In this document: positions 25,810-35,200 of the stretch, in pieces | Layout of the letters: each line of letters starts with the position of its first letter | Numbering within the stretch: position 1 is the stretch's first letter | Notes under the pieces: model-generated | Told to the model about the DNA's origin: nothing | What the model saw: the letters and a program-made list of their open reading frames with translations, nothing else | Database searches by the model: none | Program-made: the position numbers and the translations under genes | Source of the DNA: Shewanella atlantica | GTDB taxonomy: Bacteria > Pseudomonadota > Gammaproteobacteria > Enterobacterales > Shewanellaceae | Assembly: GCF_003966265.1 (NCBI RefSeq) | Contig: NZ_RXNV01000009.1 | Location: forward strand, 1-64,000 | Direction of reading: 5' to 3' | DNA: 64,000 bases

Positions 25810-26274
25810 ATGATTAACAACGATATTTTACGCCGCTTACGTTTCGTGTTCGATTACCAGAATGCCAAGATGATCAAGATCTTTGGTAAGGTAAACCATG
25901 AAGTAACTCAAGAGCAGTTGCTCGACATGCTTAAGAAAGAATCAGAAGAGGGTTACCAGCCGTGTAACGATAAGACCATGTGTCTTTTCCTCGATGGTTT
26001 AATTATCGAAAAGCGTGGCCTGAAAGAAGGCGCAGAGATCCCTGAGCCGGTATCGCAAATCAATAACAACCTTATCTTCAAGAAGCTAAGAGTGGCACTT
26101 GAGATGCGTGAAGATGACATCATCAACACACTAACTTTGGCAGAGTTTAACATGTCAAAATCTGAGTTAGGTGCGCTATTCAGAAAGCCGGGTCATAAAC
26201 ACTTCAAAGAGTGTGGCGATCAGGTATTACGTAACTTCCTGACCGGCCTATCGCTAAAACATCGCGGTAAATAA
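25810..26274 (+). CDS. YehS-like DUF1456 family protein
   Basis: A cytoplasmic protein of about 154 aa with two copies of the DUF1456 helical module: NNDILRRLRFVFDYQNAKMIKIFG (first) and NNNLIFKKLRVALEMREDDIINTL (second). It is conserved across gammaproteobacteria, and its function is unknown. I start at the ATG at 25810, which begins the first module; the longer frame from 25732 adds an unrelated stretch. A terminator follows. Confidence 0.85.
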   Translation: MINNDILRRLRFVFDYQNAKMIKIFGKVNHEVTQEQLLDMLKKESEEGYQPCNDKTMCLFLDGLIIEKRGLKEGAEIPEPVSQINNNLIFKKLRVALEMREDDIINTLTLAEFNMSKSELGALFRKPGHKHFKECGDQVLRNFLTGLSLKHRGK

Positions 26275-26306
26275 ACCTGATACTTAGGTGAATTAAGGCT
26301 TAAACA

Positions 26307-26333
26307 GAAGCACAGCTCAGGCTGTGCTTTTTT
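26307..26333 (+). terminator. Rho-independent terminator
   Basis: AAGCACAGC-TCAG-GCTGTGCTT stem followed by TTTTT. Confidence 0.85.
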
Positions 26334-26483
26334 GTGGCTGATACTTGATGCGTTTTAAACAGATAAGATAAAAAATAATCGAAAATTCGTCTGCGAAAAC
26401 ACAACAAAGATCACACTTTGTGTTAGTCTTTCCATGCATAGAAAACAGCATCCTAAATAACTAAAAAATCATAAAGGTTACCC

Positions 26484-28172
26484 ATGGACGATCACAAACG
26501 CCCGCTCTACCTTCCATTCGCAGGTCCAGCAATTCTCGAAGCCCCTTTGATCAACAAGGGCAGCGCATTTACCGATGAAGAACGAGTTTTTTTCAACCTG
26601 GAAGGCCTGCTTCCCCATGTGATTGAAACCATCGAGGAGCAAGCCTCTCGAGCCTATGACCAATACACTAATTTTACCAACGACCTCGACAAACATATCT
26701 ATCTGAGAAACATTCAGGACACCAACGAGACGCTTTACTATCGCCTGGTCCAGAATCATATCACCGAGATGATGCCGATCATCTATACCCCAACCGTTGG
26801 CATGGCCTGTGAGCGCTTCTCAAAAAACTATCGTCGTAACCGTGGCCTGTTTATCTCCTACCCAAATAAAGATCGCATCGATGATCTGTTAAATAATTCC
26901 ACCCGTCAGAAAGTGAAAATTATTGTGGTCACCGACGGTGAACGTATCCTGGGTCTGGGTGACCAAGGTATCGGTGGCATGGGGATCCCGATTGGTAAGC
27001 TATCACTCTACACCAGTTGTGGTGGCATCAGTCCGGCCTACACCTTACCTATCACACTCGATGTCGGAACCGATAACCCGAATCTGCTCGAAGATCCTAT
27101 GTACATGGGCTGGCGCCATCAGCGTATCGGTGGCGAAGAATATAACGAGTTTGTCGAAGCCTTTATGCAAGCGGTACATCGCCGCTGGCCCGATGCTTTG
27201 ATTCAATTTGAAGATTTTGCGCAAAAAAATGCCATGCCACTGCTGGAGCGATACAAAGATCAATATTGTTGCTTCAACGATGATGTGCAAGGTACGGCGG
27301 CCGTAACCGTAGGTTCATTATTGGCAGCCTGTAAAGCGGCCAAAACCAAACTAAGTGAGCAGCGCGTTACCTTCCTCGGCGCTGGCTCTGCCGGTTGCGG
27401 TATTGCCGAAGCCATCGTGGCACAAATGGTCGCTGAAGGGCTCAGCGAACAGCAGGCACGCGCTCAGGTCTTCATGGTCGACCGCTGGGGCTTGCTGCAA
27501 AATAACATGCCAACCCTGTTGCCATTCCAGCAAAAGCTGGCACAGAAGTGTGATGACATTGAAGGCTGGGACAATTTCAGTGAAAATATCTCACTGCTGG
27601 ATGTCGTCAACAACGCTAAACCTACGGTATTAATTGGCGTATCCGGTGCCCCAGGTGTATTCAGTGAGGAGATAATCAAGACGATGCATAGCCATTGTCC
27701 TCGTCCAATCATCTTCCCTCTATCTAATCCAACGAGCCGAGTCGAAGCCACACCGAAAGATCTGCTGCACTGGACAAAAGGTCAGGCACTCGTTGCAACG
27801 GGCAGCCCATTCGAACCGGTAGTCGTGGAAGATGAAACGTTTGAAATCGCCCAGTGTAACAACAGCTATATCTTCCCCGGCATAGGTCTGGGAGTTTTAG
27901 CCGCCGGAGCTAAACGGGTAAGCAATGAGATGCTGATGGCATCGAGTCGTGCGTTAGCCGAATGTTCACCACTAGCACTCGACGGCGAAGGCCCACTGCT
28001 ACCGCCGCTGGAAGAGATCCATAAGGTCAGTAAGCATATCGCCTTTGCCGTAGGTAAGGTCGCCATCGAGCAGGGACACGCCCTTCCCTGTACCGATGAA
28101 CTACTAGAGCAGGCTATCGAAGATAACTTCTGGACCGCAGAGTATCGACGTTATAAGAGAACGTCGTTCTAA
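26484..28172 (+). CDS. maeA: NAD-dependent malic enzyme (oxaloacetate-decarboxylating)
   Basis: It converts malate to pyruvate and CO2 with NAD reduction in central metabolism. At 562 aa it is of the large SfcA/MaeA type. Visible are the malic N-domain (MMPIIYTPTVGMACERFS), the catalytic Lys region (YTLPITLDVGTDN), the metal-binding CFNDDVQGTAAVT, and the NAD-binding VTFLGAGSAGCGIAEAI. The ATG at 26484 follows an AAAGGTTA ribosome site. It stands alone, followed by a heptad repeat and a terminator. Confidence 0.96.
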   Translation: MDDHKRPLYLPFAGPAILEAPLINKGSAFTDEERVFFNLEGLLPHVIETIEEQASRAYDQYTNFTNDLDKHIYLRNIQDTNETLYYRLVQNHITEMMPIIYTPTVGMACERFSKNYRRNRGLFISYPNKDRIDDLLNNSTRQKVKIIVVTDGERILGLGDQGIGGMGIPIGKLSLYTSCGGISPAYTLPITLDVGTDNPNLLEDPMYMGWRHQRIGGEEYNEFVEAFMQAVHRRWPDALIQFEDFAQKNAMPLLERYKDQYCCFNDDVQGTAAVTVGSLLAACKAAKTKLSEQRVTFLGAGSAGCGIAEAIVAQMVAEGLSEQQARAQVFMVDRWGLLQNNMPTLLPFQQKLAQKCDDIEGWDNFSENISLLDVVNNAKPTVLIGVSGAPGVFSEEIIKTMHSHCPRPIIFPLSNPTSRVEATPKDLLHWTKGQALVATGSPFEPVVVEDETFEIAQCNNSYIFPGIGLGVLAAGAKRVSNEMLMASSRALAECSPLALDGEGPLLPPLEEIHKVSKHIAFAVGKVAIEQGHALPCTDELLEQAIEDNFWTAEYRRYKRTSF

Positions 28173-28179
28173 CTCTTTC

Positions 28180-28235
28180 AGGTTCGAGGTTCGAGGTTCG
28201 AGGTTCGAGGTTCGAGGTTCGAGGTTCGAGGTTCG
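28180..28235. repeat. Heptad repeat, eight units of AGGTTCG
   Basis: Eight perfect copies of AGGTTCG (28180-28235), starting 8 bp after the maeA stop and lying between the stop and the terminator. On the minus strand the units read CTCGAAC. Confidence 0.95.
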
Positions 28236-28245
28236 AGAACAGCTT

Positions 28246-28277
28246 AAAGCTACCGGGTAATATCGGTAGCTTTTTTT
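28246..28277 (+). terminator. Rho-independent terminator of maeA
   Basis: AGCTACCG / CGGTAGCT stem (28248-28255 with 28264-28271), then TTTTTT. Confidence 0.85.
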
Positions 28278-28383
28278 ATGCCTTGGAATGAAGGTTATTA
28301 CATTTTCAATTAAGGATATTTGAAGTTTATTGGGTACGTTGAATGCCGTTCTTTCATTGTTATCTACCGCTTCCCAGCGGGGG

Positions 28384-28460
28384 ATGTGCAAGTAATCTCT
28401 CGGTACGCTGTAGACCCATCCATGGGCGCTCTACGATTTCATCCCTGAAATCGAAGCCCT
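28384..28460 (-). repeat. Palindromic dispersed repeat, copy A
   Basis: On the minus strand: GGGCTTC, a hairpin GATTTCA/TGAAATC enclosing GGATG, AGAGC, CGT, then TTGCACAT. The same ordered blocks occur on the plus strand at 29204-29280, at the same spacing but with a different hairpin stem. It lies in a 460-bp gap with no convincing gene. Confidence 0.6.
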
Positions 28461-28738
28461 CGATCTCACTTACACTTGGTAATTTATCTTTTCGATTATC
28501 TAAATTCTCGGTTTCTCCGGCAAAATGGTCATTACTTCACAGAAAACATACTTATAAGTCACTAAAATCATTATGAATAAGTAGTACTCTTTTGTGTTGT
28601 CAGTTGGAAATCTACGGAGTATTTATCGGAATTAACGCTAATAAGCTTCTCATATGAAAGTCAATTTTGACGCGACAACATTAGTCGTATCTTTTGATAT
28701 TCATTTCCTAACAAATTGTTTCCTGTATTGGTATAGAT

Positions 28739-29104
28739 ATGATTCAGACAAGAAGTATTAACAGTGGCTTAGCACTAGTTTTCAGTGTGTTACTGGTTGG
28801 TTGCGCTGCACCAACATTAAAACTAGTAAATCATGTAGGCCCTATTACATATGAAGGACCTGCCGAGTTTAGTTCAAAGAACACTGAACAAGGCTTAGTT
28901 GTTGTCGCTTTTCGGAGTGTTCACAGGTTCCTCCCTGATACTCAGGCTGATTATCAGGAGTGTAGTAAGGTACTAAACTTTGTAGCTAAGAAATACTCAC
29001 CAATAGCGTGGAATGAAGTCACAGTAACAGCACACGAATACAACGGCGTAACAGGGATAGCAAATACAACTTGTACGTTTACGTTTGTAGGCTCTAATCA
29101 ATAA
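28739..29104 (+). CDS. Small lipoprotein of unknown function
   Basis: A 121-aa lipoprotein with signal peptide and lipobox LLVGC (Cys22). The mature part (APTLKLVNHVGPITYEGPAEFSS...) is short and mainly beta, with two more cysteines (ECSK and TTCTF) that could form a disulfide. I do not recognise the family. It is flanked on both sides by inverted copies of a palindromic repeat and is isolated from operons, suggesting recent acquisition. Confidence 0.65.
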   Translation: MIQTRSINSGLALVFSVLLVGCAAPTLKLVNHVGPITYEGPAEFSSKNTEQGLVVVAFRSVHRFLPDTQADYQECSKVLNFVAKKYSPIAWNEVTVTAHEYNGVTGIANTTCTFTFVGSNQ

Positions 29105-29203
29105 TATTTGCTAAGTGTTTACAATTTTCACCCACAATTAAAATAGTGGTCCCCTAATAGAGTCCAATCGAAGAGATAAACACTCAAGTGTAAACGCAGC
29201 TGC

Positions 29204-29280
29204 GAGCTTCCAAAACATGGATGTTTTGGCAGAGCCTACAGGGACTGTACACGCGGCGTCTCGCAGAAGTGTTTGCACAT
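29204..29280 (+). repeat. Palindromic dispersed repeat, copy B
   Basis: GAGCTTC, a perfect hairpin CCAAAACAT/ATGTTTTGG enclosing GGATG, AGAGC, CGTC, then TTGCACAT. A second hairpin CTCGCAGAA/TTCTGCGAG spans 29260-29288. It is the inverted counterpart of the copy at 28384-28460. Confidence 0.65.
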
Positions 29281-29382
29281 TCTGCGAGCCGCAGGCTATA
29301 GATAACTCTTAAGCTACGACACCCAATAAACTGACTTAATATAAAGTCAATTACCTGCCCAGTATCTGCTGGCGGCAGATAC

Positions 29383-29410
29383 AAAAAAGGCTATGGTTTC
29401 CCATAGCCTC
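29383..29410 (-). terminator. Rho-independent terminator of the DUF3069 gene
   Basis: On the minus strand AGGCTATGG-GAAA-CCATAGCCT is followed by TTTTTT. It lies 60 bp beyond the stop of the minus-strand gene. Confidence 0.85.
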
Positions 29411-29470
29411 AATCAGCACCCTGTAAAAGGATTAACACCTCATACTCGGGAGGTGACTACTTTCCGTCGA

Positions 29471-29908
29471 CTACTTACCTTCAATAACTGCACGGATGCT
29501 GTTGAGCAGGGCTCTGTCGGTACGGGATTTTTTCAGCTTCTTGCCACTCTCTTTCAGTGATTCATCTGAGATGCGGGTGAAGATACCGTTATATTCCTTC
29601 TCGTCGATGGCTTCATCGCTGTCTGCCATATCTGAGATATCTTGGGCTACACGGCTCAGCTGCAACCAGGCATTGGCAATGTAGAAACCGTGAAAGTCTT
29701 CCCTTGGTAACAAGGCTTGTGCACTATTTGGCAGCGCTTCCCAACCCTTAGAAAACTTCTCATCATTGTCTTCGAGTAATTCGTTACACAGGTTGGCGTA
29801 GGCCTCCATCAGGTTTTCAGGGATCTGATCCATAGGAATCACTGTGTTACATACGTTCAATGAAACTTGCTCTACGCGCGCTTTATACTCAGGGGTAATA
29901 TCTGTCAT
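29471..29908 (-). CDS. DUF3069 family protein
   Basis: A cytoplasmic, acidic, mostly helical protein of about 145 aa (MTDITPEYKARVEQVSLNVCNTVIPMDQIPENLMEAYANLCNELLED...). It resembles the DUF3069 family found in Shewanella and Vibrio; no function is known. I use the ATG at 29908 because the frame upstream to 29962 is not protein-like. It has its own terminator. Confidence 0.78.
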   Translation of the reverse strand: MTDITPEYKARVEQVSLNVCNTVIPMDQIPENLMEAYANLCNELLEDNDEKFSKGWEALPNSAQALLPREDFHGFYIANAWLQLSRVAQDISDMADSDEAIDEKEYNGIFTRISDESLKESGKKLKKSRTDRALLNSIRAVIEGK

Positions 29909-29989
29909 AGTTAACTCGGTGTCGTTTAAAATTATTCGTTTATGTGCCCGGTTTTCGGGCACGGGAAATATACTTTATCTTGTCAGCGC

Positions 29990-30514
29990 TTAGAACTTTC
30001 CACTCACATAGAGGCCATAATTTCCATTTCCCGCAATTGGGGTAATGGTGATGCCTTTATAAGGATCTGTAAAATAGAGGCCGGATAGTACGCCGATCGC
30101 GGCGCCCACAAGTACATCCTCTACATGATGTTGATCGCTGGCAACCCGGGTATAACCAACATAAGCGGCACCGACATAAGCAGGTAATGCCCACTCCCAA
30201 CCATAGCGCTGCTGTACAAATGTCGCGGCGGCGAAGGTATCGGCGGTGTGGCCAGAGGGAAATGAGTCCATATCGGATCCATCGGGACGTTCTTTGTCTA
30301 CCGCATATTTCAGCCCTTCGACTGCGATACGTGAAACCACACCCGTTTTGATGAGTTGCCAGCTACCTTCAAAGTCATCTTCATAGACTAATGTCGCGCC
30401 AAAAGTGGCTGCGGGCAGAAGCAGGTGTAATATATCTCCGGACTTTTCCAGATTAGACTTTGCCATTGCCGGCCCACACATTAGCAATAATATGCCCGCA
30501 AAAAATAGTCTCAC
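29990..30514 (-). CDS. PAP2-family phosphatase, exported
   Basis: A 174-aa protein with a signal peptide (1-18, ending AMA) and the three acid-phosphatase/PAP2 motifs: KYAVDKERP, PSGHT and the third motif SDQHHVEDVLVG with the catalytic His. The family dephosphorylates lipid or isoprenoid phosphates on the outer face of the inner membrane. It is short for a PAP2 protein and has few clear membrane segments, so it may be periplasmic or loosely membrane-bound. Substrate unknown. Confidence 0.85.
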   Translation of the reverse strand: MRLFFAGILLLMCGPAMAKSNLEKSGDILHLLLPAATFGATLVYEDDFEGSWQLIKTGVVSRIAVEGLKYAVDKERPDGSDMDSFPSGHTADTFAAATFVQQRYGWEWALPAYVGAAYVGYTRVASDQHHVEDVLVGAAIGVLSGLYFTDPYKGITITPIAGNGNYGLYVSGKF

Positions 30515-30742
30515 AGCGGCAACTCACTCATGTTTGTTTAATTGAGCGAGCAGTTATACCTGCAGACAACCTCAAATGCAAAAGTATACAACTGCCTATA
30601 TGTAGGTGTAGTATTATCCGACATTAATCTCATTGATTAAAAACTAATTGATGGTTAATTAATACAACAAAAGCATGCGGCTATGAAAAACTGTATGCTA
30701 TGTTTAAATGATGAATAATTTCAAAGGCATTAATTCAATAAG

Positions 30743-32653
30743 ATGAATAAGCGATGGCTGAATAGAGTGTACTTTTTGCTGATGAATATCGGCCTCTGTT
30801 CTGCGCTTTTTTCTTCCCCTTTGCTCGCCGCCGATCAACCCAGTGTCGATGCTATATTTGCCGAGATAGAAAGCGGTGTTGCGATAACACCCGCCGACTT
30901 AACTCAAAAAATTGAGTACCTAAAACAGCAAATATCAGCCGATGACACTTCCCATTACTTCAGACTACAAAGTGTACTCTGCTGGAACCATGATCCAACA
31001 GATGAGAAGCAAAGAGCCAAGGCTATTGAGCTTGCCAATACTCACTTAGCCTCAGACAAAATTAATCAGGTCTCTGAGATAATGACAGACATTAAGCTTT
31101 GTCGCGCCTGGTTCTATCAACATCAGGGGCGTGTAGAACTGGCGTTAGAGGAATACAACCAGGTCGTAGGGGATGCATATCAACTCGAGTCACCTAAGCT
31201 CATTGCCGATGCACGTAGTGTCCGTGGAGCCATGTATTCGTTTCAGGGCAACTTTGCTCAGGCTTTAGAAGACTTCATCACGGCTCAACACCTTTATGAC
31301 AGCCTGGAACTGGAATATTGGTCCCTCTATAATCTGGCCGAACTGGCAACCAGCTACCGCAGGTTCGGCGATCCTCTAACAGCGATAAAGTATTATCAGC
31401 AGCTTGAAGAAAAATTCATTGAACTCGGAGATATAAATTCGGCGACAGGCATATTATCTGATATGGCCATAGCACTGGAGGAGCTTGGGGAATATGAGCA
31501 GGCGCTGGAAAAATATCAAAGAGCTCATAAGTATTGGACTGAACAGGGAAGCATACTGGGGTCGAGTACGATTGCCGTCAATATGACAGGGACTCTGCTC
31601 AAACTAAACCGAATAGATGAAGCAAAGACTTATCTGGCTGAAGCGAGTCAATCTATTAAACAGGATCAGGAAGCCTTCTACAGCTTTATGAAACTGTTCG
31701 AAGCTCAAGTCCACCTGATGCAAGGGGTTCCCGCTCAAGCCTTGATTGCAATCGATGACGCTAAAGCGGCATTCTCCCGAGTCAAAAACACACGAGGCAT
31801 GGCACAACTTCTTCTTTTGGAGAGCCAGACCTTTAGTACTCAGCAGGATTGGAAACAGGCCTTTTCCTCGTTAGAGCAGTACCTTGTATTGCATAATGAA
31901 CTGGATGCAAAACTGCAATCTAACCGCACCACAGAGATGCGCACCCGCTTCAACACCAAACGAATTGAAACTGAAAATGAGCGCTTAGTCGAGCGCCAGC
32001 GAATTAAAGAGCATGAACTCGAGATCATGCGGCAGAACAAGCTGCTGCAATACGCGGTATTGATTTTGGCGTTCATTATTATCTTGAATATCTCCTTCTT
32101 TGCCTTCAAACAGGCTCAAAAATCAAAGCTATTGGAGGTGCTCGCCATGACAGATCACCTGACTCAGCTGCCAAACCGCAGGCATACATATGCCACAGGT
32201 GAAAAGCAATTTTTAGTTAAGCCTCCGTCGCTGGCAATCATCCTCTTCGATGCCGATAACTTTAAATCGGTCAATGATAACTACGGTCATGATATTGGCG
32301 ATAAAGCCCTGATAGAACTGGCAAGAATAAGCAAAGCCCAAATGAGAAAGAGTGATTTGGTTGGCCGGGTCGGTGGAGAAGAGTTTTTGATTATTTTACC
32401 AGAGACGACACTCGAACAAGCCACCGAGATAGCCGAGCGACTCGTAAACTCTACCGCTAAATCAGACTTGAGTGATATTGCAGCTAACTTTGGTATGACC
32501 ATCAGCGCAGGCGTTGCCGTACAGGAAAATGATAAGAGTTTCTCAGACCTGCTTCAACGGGCAGACAAAGCACTTTATCAGGCAAAATCAGAGGGGAGAA
32601 ACCGCACCGTAAGCAACACAGGCTCAACAGAAACTGAAACACGCCAGGCCTAA
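30743..32653 (+). CDS. Diguanylate cyclase with periplasmic TPR sensor
   Basis: A 636-aa protein: signal peptide (1-29, ending LLAA), a TPR-rich periplasmic region (about 40-400, e.g. AIALEELGEYEQALEKYQRAHKYW), a coiled coil, one membrane segment (about 433-453, AVLILAFIIILNISFFAF) and a cytoplasmic GGDEF domain with GRVGGEEFLIIL. It is predicted to make c-di-GMP in response to a peptide or protein bound to the TPRs. It ends one base before the end of the convergent solute-binding gene, leaving no room for a terminator. Confidence 0.9.
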   Translation: MNKRWLNRVYFLLMNIGLCSALFSSPLLAADQPSVDAIFAEIESGVAITPADLTQKIEYLKQQISADDTSHYFRLQSVLCWNHDPTDEKQRAKAIELANTHLASDKINQVSEIMTDIKLCRAWFYQHQGRVELALEEYNQVVGDAYQLESPKLIADARSVRGAMYSFQGNFAQALEDFITAQHLYDSLELEYWSLYNLAELATSYRRFGDPLTAIKYYQQLEEKFIELGDINSATGILSDMAIALEELGEYEQALEKYQRAHKYWTEQGSILGSSTIAVNMTGTLLKLNRIDEAKTYLAEASQSIKQDQEAFYSFMKLFEAQVHLMQGVPAQALIAIDDAKAAFSRVKNTRGMAQLLLLESQTFSTQQDWKQAFSSLEQYLVLHNELDAKLQSNRTTEMRTRFNTKRIETENERLVERQRIKEHELEIMRQNKLLQYAVLILAFIIILNISFFAFKQAQKSKLLEVLAMTDHLTQLPNRRHTYATGEKQFLVKPPSLAIILFDADNFKSVNDNYGHDIGDKALIELARISKAQMRKSDLVGRVGGEEFLIILPETTLEQATEIAERLVNSTAKSDLSDIAANFGMTISAGVAVQENDKSFSDLLQRADKALYQAKSEGRNRTVSNTGSTETETRQA

Positions 32654-33460
32654 TCATCTCTCTCGCCAGAGAATGTCTACCCCAGCAGGCACGTTCAACT
32701 CGCCAAACCATCGATGATAAAGTTGGCTGTACTGGCCAGAGCTTTCATATGCGATAAGTGCCTCACTCCATCGAGTTATCACAGATTCATCGGTGCCAGC
32801 CGAAAATGCCAGATAGAGGTCGATTTCGGAGATGACGAATACCGGCTTGACCCGATCGGGCTTTATCCCAATCTCAGCCAGCAGACTATTCACGGCTATA
32901 TCGGCCTGGCACCAGAACCGAACCCGTCCACGCATCAATTGTTTAGCATTCTGCTGGGGAAAGCTGGCGATCAACAACTGACTCACCCCTGCCCGCCTTA
33001 ACACCCCTTCTCCCAAAGAACCACGATATGCACCTATTAACCCGGCCCTCTTCAGCTCCTCGATTGAATCGATCTCTATGCTATCTTCGGCTCTGGTATA
33101 GAGGGATATTTTACTAGTTAGAATCGGGCCGACAAAATCAAATTGCTTCCGACGTTCTTCATCGACAGAGGTGGCGAATAACATAACATTCGGCGTTGCG
33201 CTTGCTATAGAGAAACCTCGAGCCCAGGGGAGAACTTCTATAGGAGAATCCGTTCCCATCAATGCTTGTAATTGATTGACCAAGTCAACAGCAAAGCCTT
33301 TGGCAATGCCATCATCTTCATAAGATACTGGTGACCAAGGCTCTGTAATTAACCTTAATTGCGCTTCATCTTGTTCGGCAACTGCACTGCCCCCAACGAG
33401 ATAATACCCCATAAGAGATGAGCACAGAATAACTCCAATTAAATGACCTAAACACCTCAT
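32654..33460 (-). CDS. Periplasmic solute-binding protein, family 3-like
   Basis: An exported protein of about 269 aa with an extracellular solute-binding family 3 fold (LRLITEPWSPVSYEDDGIAKGFAVDLVNQLQALMG ... GAYRGSLGEGVLRRAGV ... YLAFSAGTDESVITRWSEALIAY). There are no permease or ATPase genes nearby, so it may be a stand-alone sensor-type binding protein, as is common in Shewanella. I chose the ATG at 33460, which has GGAG six bases upstream and begins the signal peptide; the frame continues to 33553. It is convergent with, and abuts, the TPR-GGDEF gene. Confidence 0.82.
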   Translation of the reverse strand: MRCLGHLIGVILCSSLMGYYLVGGSAVAEQDEAQLRLITEPWSPVSYEDDGIAKGFAVDLVNQLQALMGTDSPIEVLPWARGFSIASATPNVMLFATSVDEERRKQFDFVGPILTSKISLYTRAEDSIEIDSIEELKRAGLIGAYRGSLGEGVLRRAGVSQLLIASFPQQNAKQLMRGRVRFWCQADIAVNSLLAEIGIKPDRVKPVFVISEIDLYLAFSAGTDESVITRWSEALIAYESSGQYSQLYHRWFGELNVPAGVDILWRER

Positions 33461-33553
33461 AAGACTCCATAAGAAAAAGCTGTTCACCCCACCAAAGCCA
33501 GACAATATCAGTCGACTCACAACGAGCGGTTTGCCCCCATATCCGTTCATCAC

Positions 33554-34102
33554 TGTAAGTTTAATCTAAACTCAAACCTAAGCGATTCCAACCAGAGGGA
33601 AAAATAACTAAAACAGAAAATAGCAGGTAACTCCTCCAATCGGCTTGCCATTGCTCATGGCAAAGATAACTTAAGCGCCAAATCAAAGTAAACCGAAGGA
33701 AGTTCCATCTTTCAGCCAGACAGAGACCAATCAGGTAACTGGATAACTATGAGGTATTAAAGTGAGAAGACGGTAATTTTCAAACCATCAACTCCGCTAA
33801 TAATTCTCGGGAGCGTGATCAGAAGGCTAGTGAGAACAACAAAAGTGAAAATTTCTGAATGATTTGTAAATCTAATATATTGCGACCATTTTATCATAAT
33901 GTTAATCTACGCGTTCGAATAGCTTCGTATAATCCCAATGATATGGTTTGGGAGTTTCTACCAAGAGCCACAAATTCTTGATTATGAAGTCTGTAACTTT
34001 ATGCACTATCCAAAATATGTACTATCTCTATAGGTAGAATTATTTAATTCAATCCATAGACGGTGTTCCTATTTAGGTACTATCCAATAAAGGTAGAGAC
34101 TC
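33554..34102. other. Intergenic region upstream of add
   Basis: About 550 bp, AT-rich, with no supported gene. Three similar words, TGCACTATCC (34003), TGTACTATCT (34019) and GGTACTATCC (34076), lie in the last 100 bp before add and could be operator repeats. Evidence is by eye only. Confidence 0.4.
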
Positions 34103-35098
34103 ATGAATTATTTTAACCTGCCCAAGATCGATCTACATTGTCACCTAGACGGCAGCGTTCGCCCACAAACCATTATCGATCTCGCTCAAGAGCAAAACAT
34201 CCCTCTTCCAAGCCAAGATATCAATGAAATCAATTCATTAATGATAGCTCCTGAGACTTGCCAAAACCTTGAAGAATACCTGATGCGTTTCGATTTGCCT
34301 CTGTCAGTTATGCAGACCGAAGCCGGGATTGAGCGGATCTCATTTGAACTTTTTGAAGATGCGGCCAAAGAGAATGTAAAATACTTCGAGGTTCGTTTCG
34401 GTCCACAACTGCATCAGCAGCAAGGGTTGAGCTTCAAGCAGATCATCAATAGTGTCGTCAAGGGCATGCAGCGCGCCGAGGCTCAGTATGATATCAAGGG
34501 CAATTACATCCTCTCTATCTTAAGAACCTTTCCAAAAGATAACATTAATGCCGTCATAGATGCCGGTGCAGATTTCTTAGGTAAAGGAGTGGCCGCTTTC
34601 GATCTTGCCGGTGCAGAGCTACCGGGCTTCTGCCAAGAGTTCATCCCCTATGCCAAGTACGCCAAAGATAAGGGCTATCACATCACCATACATGCCGGTG
34701 AACAAGGGGTTGGCCAGAACGTGTATGACGCTGTCTCACAGCTGAATGCTGAACGTGTGGGTCATGGTATCCATATCACAGGCCATCAGGGGGCTTATGA
34801 CTTGGTTAAGCAGCAAAATGTTGGCTTAGAGACCTGCCCGAGCAGTAATATCCAAACCAAAGCGGTAAATAAGTTAAGTGAGCATCCGTTTAAGGCCTTC
34901 TATCAAGCTAAACTGCCCACTACAATCAATACCGATAATCGAACCGTATCGAACACCACGATGACAGATGAGGTTCGCAAGGTAATGGAAGAGTTCAGTT
35001 TGAGCCGTGAAGATTACTTCAACATCTATAAGATCAGTATCGAGCAGGCGTTCGCGTCCGATGAGGTCAAACAGCATCTTATGCAGTTCGCCGAATAG
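34103..35098 (+). CDS. add: Adenosine deaminase
   Basis: It deaminates adenosine and deoxyadenosine to inosine in purine salvage. At 331 aa it fits the bacterial enzyme. Zinc ligands are seen in HCHLDGS (about residue 12), HAGE (about 197) and NTDNRTVS (about 278), and the catalytic Glu is in HAGEQG. The ATG at 34103 follows AGGTAGAG. A hairpin terminator follows the gene. Confidence 0.95.
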   Translation: MNYFNLPKIDLHCHLDGSVRPQTIIDLAQEQNIPLPSQDINEINSLMIAPETCQNLEEYLMRFDLPLSVMQTEAGIERISFELFEDAAKENVKYFEVRFGPQLHQQQGLSFKQIINSVVKGMQRAEAQYDIKGNYILSILRTFPKDNINAVIDAGADFLGKGVAAFDLAGAELPGFCQEFIPYAKYAKDKGYHITIHAGEQGVGQNVYDAVSQLNAERVGHGIHITGHQGAYDLVKQQNVGLETCPSSNIQTKAVNKLSEHPFKAFYQAKLPTTINTDNRTVSNTTMTDEVRKVMEEFSLSREDYFNIYKISIEQAFASDEVKQHLMQFAE

Positions 35099-35128
35099 CA
35101 ATTAACATCACAGCCAGCTAAACGAAAT

Positions 35129-35161
35129 ATGGGGGGTCGAAAAACGATTCCCCTTTTTTAT
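35129..35161 (+). terminator. Rho-independent terminator after add
   Basis: GGGG(N)TCG-AAAAA-CGATTCCCC imperfect stem followed by TTTTTTA. Confidence 0.65.
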
Positions 35162-35200
35162 TTCAATGCACAGATAGGCTTCAGCAATACCTAACGATCT

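Noticed and set aside
26400..26425. CRP-like site before maeA (GATCACACTTTGTGTTAG)
   Set aside because: Half-sites do not fit TGTGA-N6-TCACA spacing, so I do not report it as a site.
28343..28576. 77-codon plus-strand ORF
   Set aside because: It lies over the palindromic repeat, lacks a ribosome site and has a composition unlike the neighbouring proteins.
29184..29384. 66-codon minus-strand ORF
   Set aside because: It is formed by the palindromic repeat and terminator; no ribosome site or domain.
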